DNA from: Symmetrospora coprosmae
Lineage: Eukaryota; Basidiomycota; Cystobasidiomycetes; Symmetrosporaceae
Length of the DNA stretch: 64,000 bases
Assembly (NCBI GenBank): GCA_008802785.1
Contig: VUYT01000049.1
Coordinates: forward strand, 1 to 64,000
Direction: 5' to 3'
Position numbers and translations under genes: made by a program. Positions 10,919 through 21,422 of this stretch are shown one piece after another. The notes beneath the pieces were generated by a model. It did not search any database. It was given only the letters and a program-made list of their open reading frames with translations, and had not been told where the DNA came from. Position 1 is the first letter of the stretch. Each line of letters opens with the position of its first letter.

Positions 10919-11615
10919 ATGATCAGACCACTCGGATCTGTCAGCTCGTTCACAATCCAGCATCGCGCTGGGTACAGGTGTGTTGACGGAAAGAGAGCTG
11001 CTCGCCTGCCTGTTTGGGTCGCAGGCATCGAGGCGGGGCTGACCATATAGATGTCTGGTGAGGCAGCTGCTATGTGCGCGTCGCCTACTGCGATAGCTCC
11101 GCATACTCTGCGGCTGGACCAAATGTCTGGAACGTCATCATCTCCGGTCGTATCGAAGGTCGCATCAACCTCGGCGAGACCGTGCCACGCAGCCTGAAGG
11201 GCACGAGCATCCCGGATGGAGCGATAGTGCAGGTGAGCAAGAGATCTGCGGATCCGAACTTCCGAACAGCGGTTCACCTGAGAACGCACTCCCCCCGGAT
11301 ACGCAGCTCGTCATCGAATTGGTTGCTGCTGGCAACCCGAAGGTCATGGCCGAAGAGAGCTGGACCTACGACGAGGACTCCTTCCGGACTGCAACCTATA
11401 AGACCTCCGGGACCGTCTTCAATCCAAAGGTCGAGCGAGTCGTCCGAGCCCGGCCTCCACCTCCGCCACCTCCGGCTCCTCTGGCCTCAATGACGATCCC
11501 TGCAACAGAGGAGACCCCGCTGTTAGAGAAGCAAGAGAAGGAGACGGAGCAGGACCATACCGCGGGAGGAAGTACTACAGCATCTTCATGGTTCGGTCAG
11601 CTCCTGTGCTGTTAA
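10919..11615 (+). CDS. small protein with a C-terminal Cys-Cys
   Basis: Four exons (10919-10977, 11025-11057, 11097-11232, 11307-11615) give 178 residues with consistent phases; exon 2 is only 33 nt. The start is the ATG at 10919 (MIRPLGSVSSF). The core contains VWNVIISGRIEGRINLGE, then LVIELVAAGNPKVMAEESW across an intron, and TYKTSGTVFNPKVERVV, which looks beta-rich. A run of seven prolines and an acidic EETPLLEKQEKETEQ stretch lead to the end, WFGQLLCC. A terminal Cys-Cys can be palmitoylated or, in Rab proteins, geranylgeranylated, so membrane attachment is possible. I do not recognise the family. The first two short exons are the least certain; an upstream open stretch (10752-10907) might contribute. 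Confidence 0.55.
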
Positions 11616-11656
11616 TCGGCATGTACTTCCGCCCGCTCGGATGCGTTCCCTGCAGC

Positions 11657-13191
11657 CTAGCCAGCCTTGAGCAGCTTCATGTCGGTATGAGTGTAATATG
11701 ACAACGTAGGTGCCGGTGCTATGTTGTAGCCCCTGTTGTAGCGGACTGTCTCTATGCGCCGATGCGGATCGCCATGAAACTCTAGCATCCAAGCTCGACT
11801 GTCCGTGACGCCAAAGAGGCGATCATGCTCCATCACCAGGTTGTAGACAGGAGATCTATCCTTGCCTGGCCCAAAGAAGCTGACGCCCGATCTGCGGTTG
11901 GACTCTGCCTTTCTCACGTCCCAGACGCGGACGACTCCATGCATCGATGTCCCGGCGGCTACAGTGTAGCCGGCTCCGCCTCCGCATGCGACTGAATAGA
12001 TTGCGACGTCCGCGAAGGGGTCCTCCAGTGATAGCACTGGTAATCGAGAAGGCCGGCGAAAGTCGTGGATGCGGACCATGCCGTCGTAGTATCCGGAAAT
12101 GAGGGTGTTGCTCGCGTGCCCTAAGGGCGATCTAGGTGGAGGTGAAACGAACGAGTAGACCGATGTCGGGCGCTCGTTTCCCAGCAAGCTGACAGGTTTA
12201 TCCGCATCCATTGGCTCGCCGTCTTCACCAAGCATATATGTGGCGAGTGGCTGATATCCCGACTGGCCAACGGCTAGCCATGCAGGCCGATTGGCCCCCG
12301 GCTCGAGATGCAGAGTCCAGGGCTTTGTCTTGATCCGCCAGGAACAGGGCTCGAGCCAGGGAGACTTGGTCGGATAGAGCGCTATGACGCCGCCGCCGCT
12401 TTGGGGCGTGGCACAAGCGAGCAGACCGGATTGGTGAGCGCTGAGTGCCTGGACCGAGTGCCTCGAGTGCGCGAAGCGGGAGATAGACTGATACTCCATC
12501 TGACCGCGGGTCCCGCGTACTACCCTGCATCGCTGGAGTAAGCCGGAGTGGTGCCCCAGCACGATGTCTCCGGTACCAGCCAGGCAGGTCAAGGCGGTTA
12601 TGATGTCCGTCTCGTTCCGTCCTAGCCAGCGCGAGCGTCTCCTGCCGTCACTGCCCTGATACCTCGTCGCATGGATATGGCTCTCCTCTACTGGCATAGC
12701 TCGTCCTCCAGCATCCGGCGGGAACACGAATGTTGAGAGGCCGGTTGCGCCCGATATGATGAGGCGCGAGCTGTCCTCCTGCAGCGCCAGAATGGGCAGA
12801 GTACGCTTTGGGAAGTGCGAGAACTCCGTAACAGCAATATCGCAGAGATGCGACCAGGAGCGATCTATTGCAGTCGCGCGGCGGACGCGAGCGGTCCAGT
12901 CGACCTTGCGGCCGGGGGAGGTCCGCTCCGAAGGATTCGTCGTGGAGTGGAAGAAGAGGCATCGGCCATATGCAGGATAGCCATAAGTCTGGACGATCCG
13001 ATGCGCTATCCGTGAGCATCGCGAGAGGCGTGCAAGCTATGTGATTAGCCAGCCAGGTCAGAGGATGGTGTCAGCTCGGGATGTGCCGGCATTCCTTGGC
13101 CTCGCGAACGTACGGACTGCACATCGAAATGCGCGAAGAGGTATTCCTGAAGCTCGTGCGGCAAGTCGAGCAACTGGCCCTTATTCGGCAT
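11657..13191 (-). CDS. F-box and WD40-repeat protein
   Basis: Two exons (13191-13114 and 13036-11657) give 485 residues. The N-terminus MPNKGQLLDLPHELQEYLF followed by FDVQSLARLSRCSR is a typical F-box (LP.E...YLF....). The remainder is a beta-propeller with WD-like units, for example TALTCLAGTGDIVLGHHSG, ASNTLISGYYDGMVRIHDFR and SMHGVVRVWDVRKAE. Such proteins are substrate receptors of SCF (Skp1-cullin-F-box) ubiquitin ligases, with the F-box contacting Skp1 and the propeller holding the substrate. The substrate is unknown. Joining the F-box to the propeller across a 77 nt intron in phase supports the model. The gene ends 41 bp from the end of the convergent Cys-Cys protein gene. Confidence 0.85.
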
Positions 13192-13427
13192 TATGTGTCC
13201 TGCAGATCAACGGCGGTCTAAGGAGCAGGTGCGAATTTCGGAGCTGGGAGTTCGCCACCACGTCATCGACAAGGTGCTGTAACAATGTCGTCTGCCCATC
13301 TCCTACTCGCATGCTTGGCAGCGCAAAGAGCACAGCGATGTCGAGTCTTCGGTTGAACGTTAATAGCGGTATGAATCAGGGCAGATCTTGCTACATTGGT
13401 TCTTAGCCGTTCGCTGAATCGGAAAAG

Positions 13428-15928
13428 CTAAGACGAACAGCTACACTGGAATCCGAGCATTGAGTTATCTCCCAAGCTGCACAGTCTCCTTTGCTCCTGC
13501 ACCTCGTCTGTCGGCTTTGTGCACACGGTTGGATCGATGGCATCCTCACCGTACTCCTCGAATGGATTGGTGGCCATGTCCAGCACACGCTGCAGGAACG
13601 CCTTGTCGTTGTCCTGCTCCAATCTCTGGATGGTCTCCTCGAGTACCCATTGCCGCAGGATGAAGCGTGGGTTGTGAGCGGCCATTCTCTTCCGGCGCGA
13701 ACTCGCTGCCGCGCCGCCAGACTTTTCAGACTCCTCAAGGCGAGCCTGCCAGGTGCTCAGCCAACTCTTCCAGTCTTCGCGGCAGGTGTCACGAAGGTGC
13801 TCCGGGACTTGAGCTTTAGGCAAGAGGCGGTCGAGGAATGCATCAATGGTTTTAGACGTTGTCGATTCGAACTGCGTCAACAGGCGGAACGTGCCGCTGA
13901 AGTCAAGCTTGTGTCGCTCCATGAGCTCAAGCAGTGGCGTGAAGAGCTGGGTGAAGTCGCTCTGCTGCGAGTCCAGTAGCCCAAGTTTCTGAAATGCCGT
14001 CAAGAAGGCAGTCAGCATGCTGCATCTCGGCAATACGTGCTTGTGGCAGACCCACCTGGCTCATCAGACGCTTGTACTCCTGGATGTGAACAGCCATGAA
14101 CTCCGAAGCTATCTCCTCGACGACCTTCAAGCCCTCGTCGTGCCAAGCCTCTAGCTTGCTGGTGTCCTCAGCCCATCCCTTGGGTGCCCCCGCTGGTCCC
14201 TCGCCAGCATCTCCGTTTCGCGCCATCTCGAGCTCGCAGCCAATGATCTCCGATAGAGCATTGCCAAATTTTTGAACGGCGTCGACGCCGATAGGCGGCT
14301 GGTTGCGGTACGAGTACCGTCCCTCTCCGTCGGAGTGATTGCAGATGTGGTTGGAGGAGTAAATGTCCATGAAGGCGTATCTGCAGTTAGAAGGGTGTCA
14401 GAAGTGGACGTAACGATCAGCGTCTGGACCCGATGACTCACGGTCCATAGTCAATCGTCAATCCAGAGATGCTGATGTTGTCGGTGTTCAGGACGCCATG
14501 CATGAACCCGCAGGCTTGCCACCTGGCAAAGGTCCGCGCGTTTCTGCGACTCGCCTCTCGGAGGACTCGCGCAGCCAAGCTCTTGTCCTCCGGGCCGCCC
14601 TGCACAGCATTGCCCGTTTTTGCGAAGCCAAAGACCTCCCTTCCTGCATAGTTGACGAGATCGCGGAGGGTGTCCCACTGGTCCCGGCTCCAGGGCAGCT
14701 CGAAGGAGCCGATGCGAAGCCAGGACGGAGCTACGCGGCAGACGACAGCGGCAGTCTCCATCTCCTCTCGCGCGACGTCAACGTCCGGGAGGTGCACCAG
14801 GCTGAGCGCCCGTGAGGTGGGCACGCCGAGCGCAGCCATGGCCTCGCTGCCGAGGTACTCGCGCACGGAGCTTCGCAGGACCGCCAGCCCGTCGGCGAAA
14901 CGGGAGTACGGGGTCCGGCCGGCTCCTTTCAGCTGCAGCTCCGCCACGGGTGGGTAATACACATTGTCCTGCTCATACGTCGGCCACTTCGACGGGGTAG
15001 TGTAGATGGAAATGGCTCGCCCATCACCGAGCTGGGACGCCCAGCTGCCGAATTGATGGCCGCCATAGCAAAGCGACCACGGTGCGAAACCTCGCTTGCC
15101 ATCTTTTGCTTCCTGGACCGCGACAATGTGCCCAGCGAGGAACTGCTCGAGCTCGTTCCGCTTTGCCGTCTCCTCGCCACCAGCATCGCTGCCACTCTTG
15201 AGGAACTCGAAAGCGTCACCAACATCCAAGGTCGGGAACAGGTCGGCGACGCTCTTGGCGGAGAGGCCGGCCAGAACAGGCGTTCCGACCGCATCGCGCC
15301 GTGCCTCGGACGTGTAGGCCGGGGTAGCTTTTCTGGCATCTCCTGCGATGACGGGCTTGACGGGCTCGCTGAGATCGGGCTCGAGGCTAGCGAGATAGTC
15401 CTCGACGTTCAGGGCCTGTGGACGTGACGGGCCGTCCTTCTGCGCCTGCGCTGCAGCTGCCTCAGGCGCTCCTTCCTTGACCGCACTTCCGTCACCAACG
15501 GCCTCGCCAGGCACCTTGCGCGGGCGGACCTGGTGCGGCTTGACCGCATACGGGAAGGACAGCGGGAGGGGCGTGGTGTACGAGAAGTGCGAGTTGTGAA
15601 CGGGGCGCGAGCGCCTCAAGGTTGTTGGCTTGGGTGCATAACCATCCTTGGAGGGATCGTCGGTCGTGGGCGGATGCTCGCTGTCGTAGGTGGAGAGCGA
15701 GAGCAGGGCCGACACGGATGGGACTGCTGGGTCGGGGGTGAGATACTCTGGCAGTGAGGGTGCCAGAGGGAGGCCCAAGATGGACGTCTTCTCCCCTCCC
15801 TGCTGTTGCTGCTGCTGAGTGTTGCTGCTCATGGCGCTCGCGGTGGCGGTAAAGTGACGTCGCTGGAAGTGACTGGCGAGAGCTGCAAGGCGGCGACGGC
15901 TGTGATGGAGGCGATTGATGGAAGCCAC
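13428..15928 (-). CDS. FMP40: SelO/Fmp40 protein adenylyltransferase, mitochondrial
   Basis: Three exons (15928-14442, 14380-14056, 13988-13428) give 790 residues. The first ~30 residues are basic and lack acids (MASINRLHHSRRRLAALAS), fitting a mitochondrial targeting peptide, followed by a Gln run. SelO pseudokinase blocks are clear: CYGGHQFGSWASQLGDGRAI, ELQLKGAGRTPYSRFADG, SVREYLGSEAMAALGVPT and HGVLNTDNISISGLTIDYGP. SelO enzymes bind ATP in a flipped orientation and attach AMP to substrate proteins; the yeast homologue Fmp40 acts in mitochondria in redox control. The C-terminus ends in Cys-Ser-Cys-Ser-Ser, where animal SelO has selenocysteine near the end, so the fungal protein uses cysteine. 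The segment from residue 45 to 200 is longer and lower in complexity than I would expect. Confidence 0.93.
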
Positions 15929-16122
15929 GCTGGGCAGTTGGGGCTACAGTCAAACAGTGTGTCGCGCTTGTGAGAAAGCGGGCTGTAATGCAGGAAGCAA
16001 GAGTGAGAGCAGGGACAGCCTGCCAGTGCCCGGCGGTAGGGAGGAAGTTGAGCGGCCCGGAGCTTTCGCCACCCACTCGCTGACACAGCCTGCCAGGCTA
16101 AGACTGATCTACAAAGCTACAC

Positions 16123-17651
16123 CTACGCAATCATGTCCATGTCTATATCGTCATCATCATCATCGTCGTCATCATCAGCACCATCCGTCGGTTCGGCCTT
16201 GACGGCTGGATCATCGCCACCCTCTTCCTTCTTTGCTGACCCGTCAAGCGCCGCCGGAGCCTGCTTGACTCGCTTCTTGTACGCTTCCTGCAAGCTCCAC
16301 ATTCCCGCGTATGGCCCGCGCTTGTTGAGCTGCGCAAGATCCGCCAGCACCTCTTTGAGGTACGACTCGGGCTGTTGCGTGTGGGCACGCTGAGAGCGTA
16401 GCAGAAGTCCAACACGTCAGCTCATTCCGCTAGATGATTCGCGGTCGCTACTCACCAGATTCTTCATGCTCCAGTAGTCGTATTGTTCAAATGCCGTGAA
16501 GAGCATGTCGAGCAGCTCGTTGCGAGGGATCCGCACCAACTTGTTCCCTTCGCCCTTCTTGGCAGTCTCTTTGCCCCTCTGTTCGATAGACGGATGTATA
16601 TCGGAAAAGGTTAGTGTCGGTGTCGCAGCATCTTGAGCAGCGACAAGCAACTCACAACAAAAGTGTCGAACTTGACGGTTCGCATGCCTGTGATACCCAG
16701 TCGCGTAGTTTCCATGTCGAGGTTGTCGACCATTTGCAGCCTGTGAAATATGGGCATGGAGCTTGAGCATTAAGTCACATCGCCAGGGGATACCTCTTGC
16801 GCGTACTCACTTGCGCTTCGGTTCGGCTGCCTTCTTCTGCCGTTTCCGCACGATGGCCCGATAGGATTCCGAGTCAACCCGTGGCGTCAAATTACATTCG
16901 TGCTGTTCGGTGCGCAACGAGAGAATTCGCAGTCAGCATGAAGCGCTCTCGAAATCCTTTTGCTGACCACACACATGCACTACGCCTGTAAGGGTCGGCT
17001 TGCCTGTAGCACGCAAGACAAGCATGAGCATGGCGCGCACCATTGGGCTCACCGCATGAAGCACAGCTTACGCTTCTTTGCGGGTCGTGCTTCTGTCTCT
17101 CCCTCATCACCAGGTCGGATCCTGCCTCGTCCAGGCTCCCAACCCGCTTCGCCGATAGTGACGTCCTCCCGCTCGGCGTAGATGAGCGTGTTCCTGGCAG
17201 GAGGCGGCTCTGGCTGTTAGGAACTTGAGCACAGTCATACTGCACGCGCACAAACGCACTTCGTAGCCTTGTTCTGGATGGTCATGAAGTACTCCGTCGG
17301 GATGGGGTTCTCATCTGCCTCGTCATTCGGCGGGAGGAGCACGGCGATCCGCTCCTGGCCATTTGCGTCCTTCTTGTTGTAGACGCGCAGCCGGCCCAGC
17401 TCGACATTGTCCTCGCGCACATTCTGCCACCGCTCGAGCAGGAACTTTGGCACTTTGACCATCCAGATCCGCCGGTCCATCCCGTCCGTGTCGAGGTGCT
17501 CGTCGAAGTTGAGACCGAGATCCACCTGCGGCTCTTCGGCGGGCCCGAATCCTGCTGATGCGCCGCCTGATGGCCCTTCGCCTCTGTCATCGTCGCTGTC
17601 TCTGTCCATCGTGCTCGAGTCTTCCGGTCGGTTGGAGCCAAGCTGCGTCAC
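16123..17651 (-). CDS. TFG2: transcription initiation factor IIF subunit beta (RAP30/Tfg2)
   Basis: Seven exons (17651-17260, 17193-17072, 17003-16984, 16902-16811, 16740-16656, 16578-16456, 16389-16123) give 366 residues with every phase consistent. The N-terminal dimerisation part has DRRIWMVKVPKFLLERWQNV and PTEYFMTIQNKATKNTLIYA. The linker has HECNLTPRVDSESYRAIVRK. The C-terminal winged helix has LVRIPRNELLDMLFTAFEQY, then ESYLKEVLADLAQLN and GPYAGMWSLQEAYKKR. The tail is a run of about ten Asp. TFIIF beta pairs with TFIIF alpha and brings RNA polymerase II to the promoter. Exon 3 is a 20-nt microexon (RKPTLTG) needed to join the halves in frame. Confidence 0.93.
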
Positions 17652-18122
17652 GCTCGTCTCTCGTCGGTCTGGCCTGCTCTGGTCGCCGCCGCGCCTGTTG
17701 TCTCCGCTCGGACACTATCATCAAGGAAAAGCGACCGTGTCCAATACATCTAGCGCCCTCACTGCATCGTTGCGGGCACCTCTGACTACAATGCATGCTG
17801 TTCCATCACTCTCGAGGGGCTCGGATGTCCGGGACCTCCTGCCTGGTTCGCACGCTATATACACCTTTGACGAGCCAATGCACCTTTGACAGTGTCGAGG
17901 CGCTGCCCGGTGCAGCGCAGGGAGGACCCAAAGTCAGCTTGATTCCAAGTCTCCTGGCTAATCGCCTCTCTCCACCCTCTCGGCTCTGCTTCTGACTGTC
18001 AAGGCTATTCAACTCGGAAAGACTCTCCTCTGCCTCTGAGCTCCCCGAAGTGCTTAGTACTCCTGCACCGCGCCGACCCGCAAGTCACCCTTGAGCTCAT
18101 CCAGCCCCTTTCTACTTGGCTA
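17652..18122. other. divergent promoter region
   Basis: The 471 bp between the starts of the TFIIF beta gene (minus) and the small coiled-coil gene (plus). No protein-like frame or repeat stands out. Confidence 0.45.
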
Positions 18123-18780
18123 ATGTCCGGACTTCAGAACTTGATACTCGGCTACGGCAGACCGCGAAACGATTATGTTGAGATTCGCCGCGAGAGTCCG
18201 GTGCCTGTCACAAGCAAAGGTGCTCAAGGACATGCCCATACGCCACGCATCTCAAATGTGTACCACCCTGTTCGTGTGCCGACCACGATCAAGACACTCA
18301 ACCTGCCTTACAACCCAGAGGTGCGCAATGGCAGCTTGCCCGCCCAGCTTATGAACCAGGGATTGTCACGCTGGAACTCGAAGCAATGGCTGATGCTGTG
18401 GCTATTGACAGAACCCCTTCGAGCAAGCTCGTCGGGATGCGAGAGCTGCGCGGAACGACCAGAAAGAGAAGCAGAAGGAGCTAAAGGATAGGCTGAACAA
18501 AGCAGAAGTACTCCGAGAGCAAAAGATTCTCAAGGACCGCACCATCGGCCAGCGCGCACGGGGGAGCCCTATTGTGAAAGTAATCTCCGATGAACGAGGT
18601 CGGGTGGGCTCTCATGACGACGAGATACGCGGACGACGTGGAAGAGGGTCAGTCGACGACGACAGCCGGGGCCGCCGAGCGCCCACGTCAGACAATGGCG
18701 GTCCGGCTGAGAATAGATCGGGCATTCTTAGCCACCGAAGCAGTCGACGAGAGTTAGAGCATAGAGGCAGCCGGACATGA
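18123..18780 (+). CDS. small charged coiled-coil protein, unknown function
   Basis: Two exons (18123-18320 and 18412-18780) joined over a 91 nt intron give 188 residues. The N-terminus reads MSGLQNLILGYGRPRNDYVE. Splicing yields LNLPYNPENPFEQARRDARA and then a strongly helical, charged stretch (NDQKEKQKELKDRLNKAEVL). The C-terminal third is Arg/Asp/Ser-rich and probably disordered. I do not recognise the family. The reading frame of exon 2 before 18574 is clearly protein-like even though it has no ATG, which is what led to the intron. Confidence 0.6.
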
Positions 18781-18968
18781 TTGGCAGAAGCAGCTTAACC
18801 GAGTCGAAGTCGAAGTGGGATCGACCCTAGAAACTGTGTCGTAAGAAGCCATCTTCCGCAATTCTATGAATGACGGTAGCTTCCGCTATTTCCAGATGTC
18901 GGCTTCAGGTACTAGCTACATCGTTGTCCCTCCGTCTTGCATGTCTGCCTGTCCGACACCATCTCGCT

Positions 18969-20014
18969 TTACGATGACTCTGGCTTCGCATCGGCATTGT
19001 ACTGCCCGATTGACAACAGATGTCAGCTCATGACATGATTCTACCCGTTAATCGACTCGTCTCACCTTGATGCTGATGCTGTTGACACAGTGCCTCTCAT
19101 CTGTGGGCATCGAAGCCATATCAGCTCTGGTCTGGCCCTGCTTTGCGACAAGCACGACTTACCCTTGGGGTGGCCGAACTTCTCGCCCTTGAAGACGTGG
19201 CCTGCAAGGTATATTCGAAGGGTCAGTCAGTGAAGACGCGAAAGAGCAGCACCCTGTTATGATGATCCACGCACCGAGGTGGCCTCCACAGTTGGCGCAG
19301 ACGATCTCCGTCCGCTCCATTCCGAATGTACGGTCAGTGTGTCGCACTACGGTGCCTGGAATCTCCTCGAAGAAGGCAGGCCAGCCGCAGCCGCTCTTGA
19401 ACTTGCTGTCGTAGTTGTAGAGCGGGGCATCGCAGCCGGCGCAGTTGAAGACGCCCTTGTCCGGGTACTGTGAGGAGGGCATGGACAAGCGAAGCAATCA
19501 GCATGTGCATGAACACCAACTTGAAACACCCAAAGAACTCGACGGCGCACCTGCTTGTCGTACTCGCCAGTCCCGGCCATCTCGGTCCCCTTCTTTCGGA
19601 GGATGCGGAACTGCTCAGGTGAAAGCTGAGCGCGCCATTCCTCGTCGCTCTTCTGGACGCTGTAAATAGGCAATGCATGCACAGCAACCGCGGTGTCGGA
19701 ATCAGCGGATTGCGTCATCGAGATGCGCCACATCAGCCCGTCCCCGGCACTCACGGGTACGACATATTGGGTGCGGACGAGGAGAATGAGTTGCCCAGCT
19801 TGATAGACCCGCTGGTTCTGTCGTAGAGCGCTAGAGAGAGGCCGCCTGCAAGACTGGTGCCAGCGACAAAGAGCAGGCCGGATCGCGAGATGGAGGTGAG
19901 TGCGGGTGGGAGACGCAGCTTGGACTGGGTGGAGACGCTCTTGGCTAAGCTGCGGGTAACAAGCGCGGATGAGAGGTTGCTGGATCTCTTAATGGCGTGT
20001 CGCAGGAGGGTCAT
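18969..20014 (-). CDS. MXR2: peptide-methionine (R)-S-oxide reductase (MsrB)
   Basis: Six exons (20014-19755, 19659-19551, 19467-19275, 19201-19163, 19100-19066, 19001-18969) give 222 residues, phases consistent. MsrB marks are [33 protein letters not shown] and [13 protein letters not shown] (the two CxxC pairs that hold zinc), [14 protein letters not shown], and [10 protein letters not shown] with the catalytic Cys. The first ~85 residues ([20 protein letters not shown]) are basic and serine-rich with a hydrophobic [18 protein letters not shown], fitting a mitochondrial presequence plus inner-membrane or sorting segment. The enzyme reduces the R epimer of methionine sulfoxide in proteins, using thioredoxin. 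The last two exons are only 35 and 33 nt. It shares a 409 bp region with the divergent TFIIA gamma gene. Confidence 0.93.
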
Positions 20015-20423
20015 GCGGGTTTGGAGCGCGGGAGGGTTGCAGGGAGGGAGGACGAGGAGAGGAGAGGAGAGCTGGTCGTCGTCGTTTGGTGGCGAAGGCA
20101 CGAGGATCGGTGGTCTGGCTGGCCAGGCTGCTTAGGCGGACAGCGGGCTGCTGCTTCGATTTGGACCAACCTCGGCAGCAGGGGTCCAACGAGAAGGAAC
20201 AGGCATCAGCGTACACGTCCGGACACCTCTGGGGAGCTGCACAGACAGAGACACCTTCGCTGCGTGCCTTCTGTCGTTGCCGAAAGCCTCGAGCGGATCC
20301 CGTCAACGGCTTCGCGGAAGACGGACCGAGGTGTGGGCAGCCCAGCCTAATGAGAAGGTGCTCAGGATGCATGGGCTAGGTTGACACCGTGCCTGCTGCT
20401 ACCGTGTGCTGCGTACATGGCAG
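20015..20423. other. divergent promoter region
   Basis: The 409 bp between the MsrB and TFIIA gamma starts. An in-frame ATG at 20101 could extend MsrB into it. Nothing else is evident. Confidence 0.45.
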
Positions 20424-20923
20424 ATGGCAAGCAACAATGCCGGTAGCGGTGCTGCTGGTCAGACCGACTACTACCAGCTCTACCGACGGAGCAGCGTCGG
20501 GATGGCCCTGACGGACGCGCTGGACGAGCTCATCGAGTCTGGTCACATTGCGCCGCATCTCGCGCGAAAGGTCGTCGAGGAGGTGTGTGGTGTCTTCCGC
20601 TTCCCCGTTGGTTGCGAGCTCTGCCCTCCAACCTGACTCGCTCGCACCCGACTCTGTCGCCCACACAGTTCGACAAGGCCGCTTCGCAGACGCTGGCTGC
20701 CCAGCTCAAAAACAAGTGCACGACCAAGGCTAAGCTGCAGACGTATCGAAACTGTGACGAGGTGCGTGTTGTCTACCGTCCTTGTTCAGTCTGAGCAGGT
20801 CTAACCCACCTTCCCGCGCAGGTCTGGACGTTCCTCCTGCGCGAAGCCGTCTTCAAGATTGACGCTGGCGAGACGCTCGGACCGGTCGCCAAGGTCAAGA
20901 TTGTGGCACAGAAGGCTACGTAG
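20424..20923 (+). CDS. TOA2: transcription initiation factor IIA gamma subunit (Toa2)
   Basis: Three exons (20424-20582, 20669-20761, 20822-20923) give 117 residues, the usual length. [20 protein letters not shown] and [20 protein letters not shown] form the N-terminal four-helix-bundle part. [20 protein letters not shown] and [20 protein letters not shown] form the beta-barrel half that contacts TBP and DNA. TFIIA stabilises TBP on the TATA box. The start at 20424 (MASNNAGSG) is the first ATG in frame. Confidence 0.95.
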
Positions 20924-21422
20924 CAGTCTATACAGGAAATCGCGCCGGTGCGCGTGTCCAGCGAGATCAGCAGGAGACTCTGGAAAGGAAGGGAAGGAGT
21001 GGTCGCTGCGCTGCGAGCATCATCTGGGTCTTTTGTGCAGGTTGGGGCGTTGAGTCAGTACCGTGTTGTAGCGATCAAGCAGTGCCGCAGTACATATGCA
21101 TCCATTGCATCGCATCGCGTCGTCGCGTCTGTCTGTGTGTCTGGCCTGTCCTGTCTTTGCGGCTTTTCAAGTACGTCATTTTCCCGCAGCAGTCATGCAG
21201 CAGCGGCGGTCGGTCGGCAGAACGGCCGAATCTGTCTTGGCTTGGAAGAGGAAGAGGCTCCTTTCCAGGTCCCTCCGAGTCGCCACGATATACTCTGCTT
21301 TCTTCTGTACAGCATCACTGGTACTGAGTGCATCCTCTCACCCACTTCGCTCATTCTTCCATCGCTCCTTGCCGTCACTTTTCCACGTCGGGTCCTTGAC
21401 TCCCGTGCCCAGCCACCGGATC
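20924..21422. other. intergenic stretch
   Basis: The 3' flank of TFIIA gamma and the promoter of the first aspartic protease. One long open frame runs into the protease start but its upstream part is not protein-like. Confidence 0.4.
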
